DNA of 64,000 nucleotides from Kangiella marina (GTDB lineage Bacteria > Pseudomonadota > Gammaproteobacteria > Enterobacterales > Kangiellaceae). The stretch covers positions 1,116,001 through 1,180,000 of the forward strand of contig NZ_BAABFV010000001.1 of the NCBI RefSeq assembly GCF_039541235.1, read 5' to 3'. Shown here one piece after another: positions 29,655 to 38,790 of this stretch (positions within the stretch are counted from its first letter, which is position 1; the number at the start of each line of letters is the position of its first letter). The position numbers and the translations under genes are program-made. The notes under the pieces are model-generated. The model saw only the letters and a program-made list of their open reading frames with translations. It searched no databases and was not told where the DNA came from.

Positions 29655-30434
29655 TTATTCGCTTTTGGTAGGACCAAGAAAAAATTTATTGGTATGTTGC
29701 TGATACTTACGATAAGCCTCGCCTTTTGAGCGAAGGTTTTGCTGTTCATTAAAAGGAATCCCTGTCAGCTTTAATAAAAACAACAGCATGACAAAAGGAT
29801 AAGCCCACATTAACCAGGCTAGCTCAGAGCCAATCAATAATAATGGATAAGCAAACCAGTGAGTCCATTCAAAAAAGTAGTTAGGGTGTCGTGAGTAACG
29901 CCACAATCCAACATTACAGACAGTTTCGTCTTTTGATGAATTCTTTTTAAACTGCCTTAATTGTTTATCTGAAATCCAGACTCCCAGATATGAAGCAGCG
30001 GCAATTCCCAGACCCAGTAAGTCCCAAACAGAGAGTTCTCTCACTTCGTTTGCAAGCACCCACGCAGGGAAGCTGAATAAGCTGATGATCAGACCTTGTC
30101 CAACAAAAAATAGTAAGAATTTAACTTGAGTATTGTCTTCCCAGTGACGTCTTAAGTACGCGTAACGGCCATCTTCTTTTGAAAGGTCGTAACGCTCAGT
30201 TAAATGGTAAAAAAGCCTAAGGTACCAGGCGATGGGAATCGCGAGAACCACTAAACGGTGGAATAAATCGCCATCTGATAGAAATAGTATAATCAATCCA
30301 TTAACCACGATCATGCCTGACCAAATAACATCCGCGATATCGGCATGCTGATGTTTCTTCTGCCATAGCCACCCAAATAGCTGCGTCACTAAGTTGATGA
30401 TAAGCAAGGACAGTAATAACTTAGTATCGAACAT
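29655..30434 (-). CDS. DUF1295 membrane protein (steroid 5-alpha-reductase-like)
   Basis: A 259-aa polytopic membrane protein with about six hydrophobic helices. The C-terminal region GLWRYSRHPNYFFEWTHWFAYPLL...LLKLTGIPFNEQQNLRSKGEAYRKYQQHTNKF is the hallmark of DUF1295 and isoprenylcysteine-methyltransferase/steroid-reductase folds, which bind NADPH or SAM at that end. The internal ATG 30434 gives a proper N-terminus; the longer frame to 30476 is unlikely. Next to a CFA-like methyltransferase, a role reducing a modified acyl chain is plausible but unproven. Confidence 0.8.
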   Translation of the reverse strand: MFDTKLLLSLLIINLVTQLFGWLWQKKHQHADIADVIWSGMIVVNGLIILFLSDGDLFHRLVVLAIPIAWYLRLFYHLTERYDLSKEDGRYAYLRRHWEDNTQVKFLLFFVGQGLIISLFSFPAWVLANEVRELSVWDLLGLGIAAASYLGVWISDKQLRQFKKNSSKDETVCNVGLWRYSRHPNYFFEWTHWFAYPLLLIGSELAWLMWAYPFVMLLFLLKLTGIPFNEQQNLRSKGEAYRKYQQHTNKFFLGPTKSE

Positions 30435-30981
30435 CCGCAGTCCATGATTTTTCTGCTTGCGCCTGTCGCTGCACAAGAATGGTCAAGAAGAAAGCGATCG
30501 CAAACCAGGCAACAGCCATCAAACTAAAGGTTAACCAAGGCTGATTGATTACCACGGCGCCAATTCTAGCTGCCCCGAAGTAAGAGACAGGACCACCGAT
30601 GCCCGCTAGAACTCCGGCGAGATAAGGGCTCTTCTGAATCCAGCCTAAGGAGTGGTTAAAGCTAGCACCAAACGCCACCCACATTGCGATAATCCACCAA
30701 GGCGCAATATTTTTTGCCGGCCAATGCTCAGCGTATTCAATAAGGCCAAAGAAAGACCAAATGGTGGCGACGATGAAACCGCACGTAGCACTCGCTCCAA
30801 TAATCAAAAAGTCATTCTCATTTCTGCGTGACGGCCACAGTTGCCAAACAAGCATAGCAACCAAGAGCGTAGCCCCAACCCAGATATAGCCTTTTGTAGA
30901 ACCCAGCACAAAGCCCAGCCAAACTAACTGAAATAACACAAAGTTAACGATATTGTTGGTATTTAGTGTTGTGCTAGCCAT
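30421..30981 (-). CDS. DUF2878 inner-membrane protein
   Basis: A 186-aa protein with five to six hydrophobic helices and the family signature FNHSLGWIQKSPYLAGVLAGIGGPVSYFGAARIGAV. DUF2878 proteins typically sit beside CFA synthase and DUF1365 genes; their function is unknown. It overlaps the CFA gene by 19 nt and the DUF1295 gene by 14 nt. Confidence 0.8.
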   Translation of the reverse strand: MASTTLNTNNIVNFVLFQLVWLGFVLGSTKGYIWVGATLLVAMLVWQLWPSRRNENDFLIIGASATCGFIVATIWSFFGLIEYAEHWPAKNIAPWWIIAMWVAFGASFNHSLGWIQKSPYLAGVLAGIGGPVSYFGAARIGAVVINQPWLTFSLMAVAWFAIAFFLTILVQRQAQAEKSWTADVRY

Positions 30982-32246
30982 TGGTCTCTCTTGTTGCCTG
31001 GTTTAGCAAATAATAAGTGCGTGTCACTAATTGATTTCTCGATAAAGCCACCTTCGCAATAGCAAAAGTAGAACTCCCACATACGGGTGAACGCTTCGCT
31101 ATAGCCCTGCGCTTTAATGGTTTCAATATTTTCCATAAAACGATGACGCCAGTGCTCGAGCGTTTTAGCATAACTTTCACCAAAATCTTCGAGGTTAATC
31201 AGTCGCAAATCCGTTTTTTCACCAGCACTAGAAACAATCGCTGACACACATGGAATAAAGCTACCTGGGAAGATATAACGCTTAATGAAATCGACCGACT
31301 TTAAAGCTTGCTTGTACCGACGGTCCTCAATCGTTATCGCTTGAATCAACGCCAAACCGTTAGGTTTTAGTAAAGTGCTGCATTGCTTAATGTAAGTGTC
31401 CAAATAATGGTGGCCTACTGCCTCAATCATTTCGATTGACACCAACTTGTCAAAACGTCCTTCTAAGTCCCGGTAATCCTTTTTAAGCAAGGTGACTTTA
31501 TCTTCTAAGCCTTCTTCTAATATTCGTTTTTGAGCAAACTGGTATTGTTGCTCTGAAATCGTGGTCGTGGTGACATGACACCCATAGTGCTTCGCCGCAT
31601 AAATTGCCATTCCGCCCCAGCCGGTACCAATCTCGATTACATTATCGGTCGACTGAAGATCCAACTTTTCACAAATAGTTTTTAACTTTCGTTCGGAAGC
31701 TTGTTCTAAAGTGTCGTTAGGCTCGGCAAAGATTGCTGACGAGTACATCATGTGGGTATCTAGAAACAACTCAAAAAAGTCATTGCCCAGATCATAGTGC
31801 GCAGAAATATTATTTTTACTGCCGGACACACTATTCTTGTTAAAATAATGCCACACTTTTAAAACACTATTCTTCAGCCAAGCAAGACCACCTTCCATCT
31901 CATCCAGTAACTCGATATTTCTGACCAGTAACTGAACTAAGCCAGTTAAATTATCCACATCCCATTTCTGATCAATAAATGCCTGTGCGGCACCGTTACT
32001 CCCTTCGAGGGCCACAAGGCGATAAAAATCAATATCTCTAATTGTCAGTGCCAGCGCTAAGTCGCTTTGTGCATCTCCACAAACATAGGTTTCTATCGGA
32101 TCAGTCACCGTAATAGAGCCATTTTTTAACCGGCTCAATGTGTCTTTAACCTGATTACGGATCACACGAATCATTCCGCGATTTGCTAAAATAGGCTTTG
32201 CATGCGCACAACTCTGTTGCTCTTCAACGCGTGAGTTTTGTGACAT
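30963..32246 (-). CDS. cfa: Cyclopropane-fatty-acyl-phospholipid synthase
   Basis: Adds a methylene from SAM across acyl-chain double bonds of membrane phospholipids. The 427-aa protein has the N-terminal lipid-binding domain (to about residue 130), then ISAHYDLGNDFFELFLD (148-164), YSSAIF, the SAM motif VIEIGTGWGG (203-212), SIEMIEAVGHHYLDTYI and the C-terminal EFYFCYCEGGF that includes an active-site cysteine. GGAGACAAT precedes the ATG. It is the central gene of the eight-gene lipid operon. Confidence 0.93.
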   Translation of the reverse strand: MSQNSRVEEQQSCAHAKPILANRGMIRVIRNQVKDTLSRLKNGSITVTDPIETYVCGDAQSDLALALTIRDIDFYRLVALEGSNGAAQAFIDQKWDVDNLTGLVQLLVRNIELLDEMEGGLAWLKNSVLKVWHYFNKNSVSGSKNNISAHYDLGNDFFELFLDTHMMYSSAIFAEPNDTLEQASERKLKTICEKLDLQSTDNVIEIGTGWGGMAIYAAKHYGCHVTTTTISEQQYQFAQKRILEEGLEDKVTLLKKDYRDLEGRFDKLVSIEMIEAVGHHYLDTYIKQCSTLLKPNGLALIQAITIEDRRYKQALKSVDFIKRYIFPGSFIPCVSAIVSSAGEKTDLRLINLEDFGESYAKTLEHWRHRFMENIETIKAQGYSEAFTRMWEFYFCYCEGGFIEKSISDTHLLFAKPGNKRDQWLAQH

Positions 32247-32254
32247 ATTGTCTC

Positions 32255-33055
32255 CTAAGAATTACTATGTTTTGGGTGGTCAAATACTTTTAGGCGCTTC
32301 AACCACAACTTTAATGCTTGCCAGTAAATTAACAAACTCATCTTGTGGGGTTGAAAAGCATGACTAAAAGCAAACTTTCTCATACTTCTTTTAGTTAATG
32401 GTAATAAGGTTCCTGTGAAGGTAGCGTCAAAGTACTTTTTTCCCTCTGTCGTCAGTACTGACATATGCACCCTTAAGTGCTCTTTTCGCACGGTGAAGGT
32501 CCAGCGGTAAAGCATATCCATTTGAATAAAAGGTGAGACATGAAACTCTTTATTAAAGCTAAATTGATATACGCCTTGCTTACTCACCTGATTATCGGCA
32601 TCGCAGTTAAAGACATAGCTGTGACGCTCTCCCCAAGGCGTATTAGTGATTTCACTCACTAAAAAGACCAGCTGCTCATTCTGGTCAAAACAGTAATAAA
32701 AACACACAGAGTTAAAGTTGTATCCGTAGTTCCTTAAATGCGACAGCATATAGATTTTGCCATCAAAATTCTCACCCGTGCGTTTTTTTATGGTCTCAAT
32801 AAGGCGTAACTTGTTAAGGCTCGGGTTATCGCTTTCTACGGGCTGATTGTCACTGCCGATATGAAAATCGCCCGCTCTATATGACACGATATTTTTTTTA
32901 CCGACTGACCACAGTTTGCTGCACTTGAATTGTTGCTCAACCTCATCGAGATCAAGCAAGGTCCAATCCATGTCATAATCAAACTGGTGTGGTTTTGGCT
33001 GATACCGACGATGCCTAACCCAACCTTTTACCAGACTATTTTTCAGCATAGCCAT
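32255..33055 (-). CDS. DUF1365 family protein
   Basis: A 266-aa protein of DUF1365 (KGWVRHRRYQPKPHQFDYDMDWTLLDLDE, then LSHLRNYGYNFNSVCFYYCFD, and FNKEFHVSPFIQMDMLYRWTF). The family is always found with an FAD amine-oxidase-like gene and a CFA synthase; no biochemical role is established. It overlaps the FAD gene by 20 nt. ATG 33049 is an alternative start. Confidence 0.85.
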   Translation of the reverse strand: MAMLKNSLVKGWVRHRRYQPKPHQFDYDMDWTLLDLDEVEQQFKCSKLWSVGKKNIVSYRAGDFHIGSDNQPVESDNPSLNKLRLIETIKKRTGENFDGKIYMLSHLRNYGYNFNSVCFYYCFDQNEQLVFLVSEITNTPWGERHSYVFNCDADNQVSKQGVYQFSFNKEFHVSPFIQMDMLYRWTFTVRKEHLRVHMSVLTTEGKKYFDATFTGTLLPLTKRSMRKFAFSHAFQPHKMSLLIYWQALKLWLKRLKVFDHPKHSNS

Positions 33056-34295
33056 TGTCAGATAATAATTGCTGAGCAGCTTCTAATCCACTTCGGGCAC
33101 CATCTTCATGAAAGCCCCATCCCCAATAAGCACCACAATAATAGGTAGACTTTTGACCTTGCAACTTGCTTCGCTCTTTTTGCGCTGAGATGGTTTCGAT
33201 GGTGTAAATTGGATGATCATACTCTAGGTATTTCCATACTTTACTCTTATCAACCAGCTCGTTCATATTTAAACTCACCACCACTGGCTGCTTTGTGGGC
33301 AGTGATTGCAGCAGGTTCATACAATAACTGACCGTACATTGCTCTTTACTGGCTTCATTGCGTATAACATTCCAGCTGGCCCAAGCCGCCTTGCGCTTCG
33401 GAAGTAAAGCTTCATCCCAATGCAGACAGATATCATTCTTCTGATACTTTATCGCACCAAGAATTCGTTCTTCATCTGCTGTTGGTTTTTCGACTAAGGA
33501 TAGTGCTTGATCACTGTGGCATGCGAAAATAACGTTGTCGAAGTGCTCTTCCTCACCTCCTGCCATTGTCAACGTTACGGTGTCTTCTGTGCGGACGACT
33601 TTTTGAATAGAGCTGTTTAAGCGGACGTCAAAGTTTGCTTTTTCAGTAATGGCTGAAAGATAGCGCTTTGAGCCACCCGTGATTGTTTTCCATACAGGTC
33701 TATCATTAATCTGCATCATATTATGATTTTGCATAAAGGCGACGAGATAGCGCGCTGGGAAGTCCATGATCAGATCAGCCTTTCCAGACCATAGCGCTGA
33801 TGCCATTGGAATAATGTGTTCATCAATAAAGTATTCGCTGTAGCCGTTTTGCCTCAAGTAATCGCCAAGAGGAATCTCCGCTGCATTATCATCGAGTAAT
33901 GCTCTGGCTTCCTTATAAAATCGCTGGATATCCCTAATCATTCGATAGAACTTTGGGTTCAGCAGGTTTTTACGCTGGCAAAACAGCTTATTCAGATTCG
34001 TTGCATTGTACTCTAGGCCGCTAAAGCGATTGGATACAGCGAAGCTCATATCGCTATCCTGATAATCAACCTGATACTTTTTCAATAACTGATAAAATCT
34101 AGGGTAGTTGTCGGGATTAAAAACAATAAACCCCGTATCCACATCAATGAGCTGACCGCCGACATCAATGGTTTGGGTATCAGCATGCCCACCAACTCTA
34201 GTGTCTTTCTCAAAAACAGTCACTTCACACGAATCACACAAATACTCTGCTGCTGAAATACCGGATATTCCAGAGCCAATAACCGCAACCTTCAA
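33036..34295 (-). CDS. FAD-dependent amine-oxidase-like oxidoreductase
   Basis: A 419-aa flavoprotein of COG2907. The N-terminal dinucleotide motif is VIGSGISGISAAEYL, followed by VFEKDTRVGGHADTQTIDVGG. The C-terminus YYCGAYWGWGFHEDGARSGLEAAQQLL closes the FAD site. The start is TTG, overlapping the desaturase stop (TTGA), with AGGAG upstream, so translation is coupled. Relatives co-occur with DUF1365 and CFA synthase and probably oxidise an acyl chain; the substrate is unknown. Confidence 0.87.
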   Translation of the reverse strand: MKVAVIGSGISGISAAEYLCDSCEVTVFEKDTRVGGHADTQTIDVGGQLIDVDTGFIVFNPDNYPRFYQLLKKYQVDYQDSDMSFAVSNRFSGLEYNATNLNKLFCQRKNLLNPKFYRMIRDIQRFYKEARALLDDNAAEIPLGDYLRQNGYSEYFIDEHIIPMASALWSGKADLIMDFPARYLVAFMQNHNMMQINDRPVWKTITGGSKRYLSAITEKANFDVRLNSSIQKVVRTEDTVTLTMAGGEEEHFDNVIFACHSDQALSLVEKPTADEERILGAIKYQKNDICLHWDEALLPKRKAAWASWNVIRNEASKEQCTVSYCMNLLQSLPTKQPVVVSLNMNELVDKSKVWKYLEYDHPIYTIETISAQKERSKLQGQKSTYYCGAYWGWGFHEDGARSGLEAAQQLLSDNGYAEK

Positions 34296-35179
34296 ACTCT
34301 TTGCTCCTGTACCTTTGTCACTTCAGGCTTTCTCAAGTCCCAAATCAAGCCCAGCTTTTCCATGCCTAACAACAAGTAGTAACTGATATCCAGCTCCCAC
34401 CACCGTAGCCCCTGTTTTACAGAGCCTGGAAATTTATGGTGATTATTGTGCCACCCCTCTCCAAGAGTCAGTAACGCCAATAATGGATTATTACGGCTGT
34501 CATCATCGGTTTCAAAACTTTGATAGCCCCAGCGATGAGCTAAAGAGTTAATAAGGAAGGTCACATGTGACAACACGATGGTTGAGACAAAGAATCCCCA
34601 TATCAAAATTTGCCACTTCGTCGCGCCAAGCTCTGGGTGTACGTGCTCAATGTAAGTCCCTACCATTAAAATTAAGAAAGCATATAAGATAGGCGGCAGA
34701 ATGTCGTAACGGTCAATCCATTTAAGCTCTTCATACTTAGCGAGATCTTTCACTCTGTCTTCGTTAGTCGGAAAGTTCTTTTTGGTTAAAAACCATAGCG
34801 TATGACTGCGCAAAAACCCGTGACGCGGTGAATGAGTATCTTCGTCGGTGTCAGCATGCTTATGATGGTGGCGATGGTGTGCAGCCCACCACAACGGGCC
34901 TCGTTGTGTCGCCGTGGCACCGATAAAGCCAAATATGGCCTGCACTACTCGGCTGGTTTTAAAGCTCTTGTGAGAAAAATAGCGATGATAAAAGGCTGTA
35001 ATTGCAAACATCCTAATAAAATAACTGACCGCAAAAACTACAATCGCAATCCAGCTCACGCCGACTACAAAGACGAATAAGCAAGTGAGATGCAATAGAA
35101 TATAAGGGATGACCCGCGGCCAATCGACCACATCTTCACCCAAACTGCCTACTGCTGTATTGTCAAACCACTGTTTCAA
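34292..35179 (-). CDS. Membrane fatty-acid (acyl-CoA type) delta-9-like desaturase
   Basis: A 295-aa integral-membrane di-iron desaturase with the three histidine boxes HRYFSH (65-70), HHRHHH (101-106) and HNNHH (244-248), and four membrane helices. It resembles stearoyl-CoA/DesC-type enzymes that insert a cis double bond. First gene of the operon, so it could create the double bond that the downstream methyltransferases modify. Its promoter lies in the 133-nt divergent gap shared with the NTF2-like gene. Confidence 0.92.
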   Translation of the reverse strand: MKQWFDNTAVGSLGEDVVDWPRVIPYILLHLTCLFVFVVGVSWIAIVVFAVSYFIRMFAITAFYHRYFSHKSFKTSRVVQAIFGFIGATATQRGPLWWAAHHRHHHKHADTDEDTHSPRHGFLRSHTLWFLTKKNFPTNEDRVKDLAKYEELKWIDRYDILPPILYAFLILMVGTYIEHVHPELGATKWQILIWGFFVSTIVLSHVTFLINSLAHRWGYQSFETDDDSRNNPLLALLTLGEGWHNNHHKFPGSVKQGLRWWELDISYYLLLGMEKLGLIWDLRKPEVTKVQEQRV

Positions 35180-35225
35180 TGGAATCTTCCTCGATAGATA
35201 ATACCGCCAGATTAAGTCCTTTATC

Positions 35226-35289
35226 GTGAATATCCTGTGAACCTGCTATTCACAAATATTTGACGTGCTTAGCATTATTCTCTTATAAC
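35226..35289 (+). promoter_or_regulatory. Promoter with upstream inverted repeat, lipid-locus divergent gap
   Basis: TTGACG (35260-35265) and TTATAA (35283-35288) are 17 nt apart, a good sigma-70-type promoter reading into the NTF2-like gene. Just upstream, GTGAATA (35226-35232) and TATTCAC (35247-35253) are a perfect inverted repeat with a 14-nt spacer, placed where an activator such as the adjacent OmpR-type regulator could bind and serve both directions. Confidence 0.55.
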
Positions 35290-35312
35290 ATCATAAAGCA
35301 GGTACTGACACA

Positions 35313-35876
35313 ATGAAGCTTTTAAAACTGATTATTGCCTTAACCTTGAGTCTGGCCATTATTTGTTGTTCATCAGGAGGAGAGCGTATGTACAACGAAC
35401 GTGTAGAAGATTTTTTAACGATCATTAAGACCATACCTTCTACCAGCTCACACCCTGATCCAGCACAGCATTTTGCAGTTGTTTTTGAAGATTTCCACCT
35501 GGATGCCAATGAAAGTAACATTCGTGAAGTGTATGCTGAAGAGTTTTACTTTAATGACACTTTCAAAACCTTCCGCAGCATCGACGAATTAATTCCTTAT
35601 ATGGAAGAAACGGTTGAAAATGTCAAAACCACAACGGTCGAAATACTTGACGTCAGCAAGAGTGACACCGATTACTACTTGCGCTGGAAAATGGTCATGG
35701 AATTTACCGCCAAAGGTCGCGAGATCCATTCAGTATCAATTGGCATGACGCAGCTACGTTTTAACGAACAAGGAAAAATCATCCTACATCAAGACTACTG
35801 GGATGGTGCTGAAGGTTTTTATCAACACTTACCCTACATTGGATACTTTGTTCGAAAAGTTCGGAGCAGTCTGTAA
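35313..35876 (+). CDS. NTF2/SnoaL-like exported protein
   Basis: A 187-aa protein with a signal peptide; 'LAIICC' near residue 18 might be an atypical lipobox. The mature part resembles the cone-shaped NTF2/SnoaL fold (VEDFLTIIKTI..., VYAEEFYFNDTFKTFRSIDELIPYMEETV, and QDYWDGAEGFYQHLPYIGYFVRKV). Genes of this type accompany CFA/FAD/DUF1365 clusters and photolyase in other proteobacteria. It is translationally linked to the next gene (TAATG). Confidence 0.75.
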   Translation: MKLLKLIIALTLSLAIICCSSGGERMYNERVEDFLTIIKTIPSTSSHPDPAQHFAVVFEDFHLDANESNIREVYAEEFYFNDTFKTFRSIDELIPYMEETVENVKTTTVEILDVSKSDTDYYLRWKMVMEFTAKGREIHSVSIGMTQLRFNEQGKIILHQDYWDGAEGFYQHLPYIGYFVRKVRSSL

Positions 35877-36415
35877 TGAAAATGCTGATCGGTGCTCTAG
35901 CCTTAAGCCTGATGAGCGCCACAGCTCATACCAATCAATTACCTCAGACAATTTCACACAGCAAAGGTGAGTTTCAGCTGTGCGATAAAGAGCGCGTCTC
36001 AAAACTATGGTTTGATATTGTGGATGTCGGTATTTATTACCCTAGCTGCGATACCGTTCAGCACATTTTCGATAATCAAACCAAGTTATTACGTTTTGCT
36101 TACCTAAGAGAGGTAGAGGGCCAGCAGTTTACAAAGGGCGCCATCGAATACCTTGAACAAAACCTCAATCCACAAGAGTTAGAATACTGTAGCGAACACT
36201 TTTCACCGCTTAATCATGTCTACAAAGACGTTACTGAAGGGGATTACTACGATCTGTATTTATTCGAAGATGAAGGTTTGACATTGTATCTAAACGGTAA
36301 ACATCTTCACGACATGCCAAGTAAGGAGTGTCACACTCCCTACCTTAACGTTTGGTTTGGTGAAGAAACCATGGATAGCCAATTTCATGATTTATCAAAG
36401 CGTCTTAAGCGTTAG
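35876..36415 (+). CDS. Chalcone-isomerase-like exported protein
   Basis: A 179-aa protein with a signal peptide (MKMLIGALALSLMSATAHT). The mature part (GEFQLCDKERVSKLWFDIVDVGIYYPSCDT, then LRFAYLREVEGQQFTKGAIEYL and LTLYLNGKHLHDM) matches the bacterial chalcone-isomerase-like domain (PF16036), a fold that in some relatives binds fatty acids. True chalcone isomerase activity is not expected. Its stop overlaps that of the convergent photolyase. Confidence 0.8.
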   Translation: MKMLIGALALSLMSATAHTNQLPQTISHSKGEFQLCDKERVSKLWFDIVDVGIYYPSCDTVQHIFDNQTKLLRFAYLREVEGQQFTKGAIEYLEQNLNPQELEYCSEHFSPLNHVYKDVTEGDYYDLYLFEDEGLTLYLNGKHLHDMPSKECHTPYLNVWFGEETMDSQFHDLSKRLKR

Positions 36416-37788
36416 CCAAGCAACTCTAACGCTCTTTTACGCGACTCTTTATAATTAATAATTGGCTCAGGATACCCTGTTTTTTCTCTTTGCTCGCTAG
36501 AGGGGTTATGAATCGATTTTTTATCCAGATCTTTTAATTCGGGAACTAACTTTCGAATAAAATCCCCATCTGGATCAAACCTCTCAGACTGGGATAAGGG
36601 ACTCATGATTCTAAAATAGGGAGCGCCGTCAGCACCGGTTGAAGAACACCACTGCCAACCGCCATTATTTGAAGCAAAGTCACCATCTATTAGCGACTCC
36701 ATGAAATACTTTTCTCCCCAACGCCAATCGACTAAGCATAGTTTATTAAGGAACATTGCGGCATTCATGCGCAGACGGTTATGCATCCAGCCAGTCTGAT
36801 TAAGCTGCCTCATCGCCGCATCAATAATAGGAAAACCTGTTTTGCCTTCTTTCCACGCTTCAAAAGCCTCTTGGTTGTCCGCCCAGACCTCTGCAGCGTC
36901 AGGATTAAAAGGCTTATGCTTGGTCAGCTCAGGATTATCAATTAACACCTGCCGGTAAAATTCTCTCCACACAAGTTCTGAAAACCAAGTATCACCGTAC
37001 AGCTTTTCTTCATCACCGTCGTAGTACTCCAATAACGCATGCATGCACTGCTTTGCTGATATCGCTCCGATGGCTAAATATGGTGACAAGCAACTGGTAC
37101 CAGAGACTGAAGGAATATCTCGTGTCTTCTTATACGACTCGACCTTACTCAAAAACTTATCCAGCCTTTCGTAGGCAGCACTTTCTCCAGCAGGCCATAA
37201 GTCCTCCCGATACTCTGCCGGAAAGTCTTCTGTCGCTTGCTCTTTGATCGAGTATGACTGCTTTTCAGGTGGCTTTAGTGGCTCGAAAGGCGACTGTTTA
37301 TGAACGTTAATCCAAGCTTTCTTATAAGGTGTAAAAACCTTGTAGGGATCACCCTGTTTATTTTTGACAAGATTTGGCTCTAAGGCAAGATCACCATCAA
37401 ATCGATTGACCTCAACATTCATACCCTCAAGGACGCTTTTTAATGTCGCATCCCGCTCTAGTTCATTAATTGGATATTCATTGTTGAAGTAAACGGCACT
37501 AATACCATTATCATCGACAAAGGCTTTTATTGTCTCAATTTGATCATCAAAATAATCACAACACTGAATATGAAGCGGAATATTAAGTTCGTTAAGTGCC
37601 GCTCTCAGCTCCAGCAGAGAGTCATAAATCAGCCCCACTTTTGCTGACGATTCGTGATGTTGTTTTCGTTGCTTTTGCGCCTCGACAAAGATTGCAACCA
37701 CCTCACCATCCAATGCAGCCTGATGCAATGCAGGATTATCGTTTACTCGCAAGTCTTGTCGAAACCAGATTAATGTTTTGCTCGCCAT
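36412..37788 (-). CDS. phrB: Deoxyribodipyrimidine photolyase
   Basis: Light-driven repair of cyclobutane pyrimidine dimers with FAD and a folate antenna. At 458 aa it is class I length. It starts ASKTLIWFRQDLRVNDNPAL, has NNEYPINELERDA in the antenna domain, and the FAD-binding helices LSPYLAIGAISAKQCM, WFSELVWREFYRQVL, GFPIIDAAMRQLNQTGWMHNRLRM and GGWQWCSSTGADGAPYFRIMSP. It shares one base with the ybgA stop, a conserved pair in E. coli as well. Confidence 0.95.
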   Translation of the reverse strand: MASKTLIWFRQDLRVNDNPALHQAALDGEVVAIFVEAQKQRKQHHESSAKVGLIYDSLLELRAALNELNIPLHIQCCDYFDDQIETIKAFVDDNGISAVYFNNEYPINELERDATLKSVLEGMNVEVNRFDGDLALEPNLVKNKQGDPYKVFTPYKKAWINVHKQSPFEPLKPPEKQSYSIKEQATEDFPAEYREDLWPAGESAAYERLDKFLSKVESYKKTRDIPSVSGTSCLSPYLAIGAISAKQCMHALLEYYDGDEEKLYGDTWFSELVWREFYRQVLIDNPELTKHKPFNPDAAEVWADNQEAFEAWKEGKTGFPIIDAAMRQLNQTGWMHNRLRMNAAMFLNKLCLVDWRWGEKYFMESLIDGDFASNNGGWQWCSSTGADGAPYFRIMSPLSQSERFDPDGDFIRKLVPELKDLDKKSIHNPSSEQREKTGYPEPIINYKESRKRALELLG

Positions 37789-38741
37789 TAAATATAATTC
37801 CTTAGCCCTAACTCCACTGGATGTGGATTTAAATAAGCTTGCTGAGCGATATATTCATTGCCATACTGCTTGATGTAATGATTAATCAGAGTAATAGGAG
37901 CAATCAGAGTGACGATCCCTGTTCGATATTGCTCTATGACATGGATCAACTCCTGCTTTGCCGTTGGATTCAAATCTTCTTTTAGATAGCCCAGTATGTG
38001 GTACAAGACATTACTGTGGGACTTTGCATTAGCCAGTTTTTTCAAGGTGCTCATTAATGCCTGTTCGTATTTATTTATCAACAAGGTTAACGAGTTACCA
38101 TCATTATTCGCGACTAACCGTCCTAACGTTTTATAGTCATCGTAACTGTGTGCCATCACTAAATACTTATATCGACTGTGAAATTTCACCAAAGCATCGA
38201 CCGATGGAGCAGACCTTACACTCTTCTTAAAGTCCTCATATGCAAAAACACGCGTGATGAAGTTTTCACGTAACTTGGCATCCTGTAACCGTCCTTCTTC
38301 CTCAACCGGCAACTCCGGTCTCGCTTTCATTATTTCATTAATATAAATCCCACGATCTGACTTCCCCGCAGGGTTACCATTCTCGTGATACACCTTCACC
38401 CTCTCCATGCCACAACTTGGCGAGTTTCGGATAACAATATAACCACTAATCTGATCAATCTCCGACAGTTTTTCATGGGCAAAAGCCTTTAACTCATCGG
38501 TCATATCCTCCGAGTGGTCATCGACCTGAACAACTCGTATTTGATCCCCCTTCTCCATCAAGTGGATCGGTGGTCTTGGCGCAGGCATTCCTATCCCCAT
38601 TTCAGGACAAATAGGCTGATACTCAAACCAATCACTCAAAGTGTTTAAGCAGTACTTCGACTGTTTATGGCCACCGTCGAACCGGACTTTATTTCCAAGT
38701 AAACAGGAGCTTATCGCTATCGGTATTTTTTTCATGTCCAT
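37788..38741 (-). CDS. ybgA: YbgA family protein (DUF523 + DUF1722)
   Basis: A 317-aa fusion. The N-terminal DUF523 domain has ISSCLLGNKVRFDGGHK, CPEMGIGMPAPRPPIHL and RNSPSCG; its cysteines suggest a bound metal or cluster. The C-terminal DUF1722 (YbgA) region has KFHSRYKYLVMAHSYDDYKTLGRL. E. coli ybgA also precedes phr, and the full fusion is common next to photolyase genes; function is unknown. AAGGTATAAAAT precedes the ATG. Confidence 0.9.
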   Translation of the reverse strand: MDMKKIPIAISSCLLGNKVRFDGGHKQSKYCLNTLSDWFEYQPICPEMGIGMPAPRPPIHLMEKGDQIRVVQVDDHSEDMTDELKAFAHEKLSEIDQISGYIVIRNSPSCGMERVKVYHENGNPAGKSDRGIYINEIMKARPELPVEEEGRLQDAKLRENFITRVFAYEDFKKSVRSAPSVDALVKFHSRYKYLVMAHSYDDYKTLGRLVANNDGNSLTLLINKYEQALMSTLKKLANAKSHSNVLYHILGYLKEDLNPTAKQELIHVIEQYRTGIVTLIAPITLINHYIKQYGNEYIAQQAYLNPHPVELGLRNYI

Positions 38742-38790
38742 ATTTTATACCTTTTCCGTGAATATAATGTAAATCTAAACTCAAAATAAA

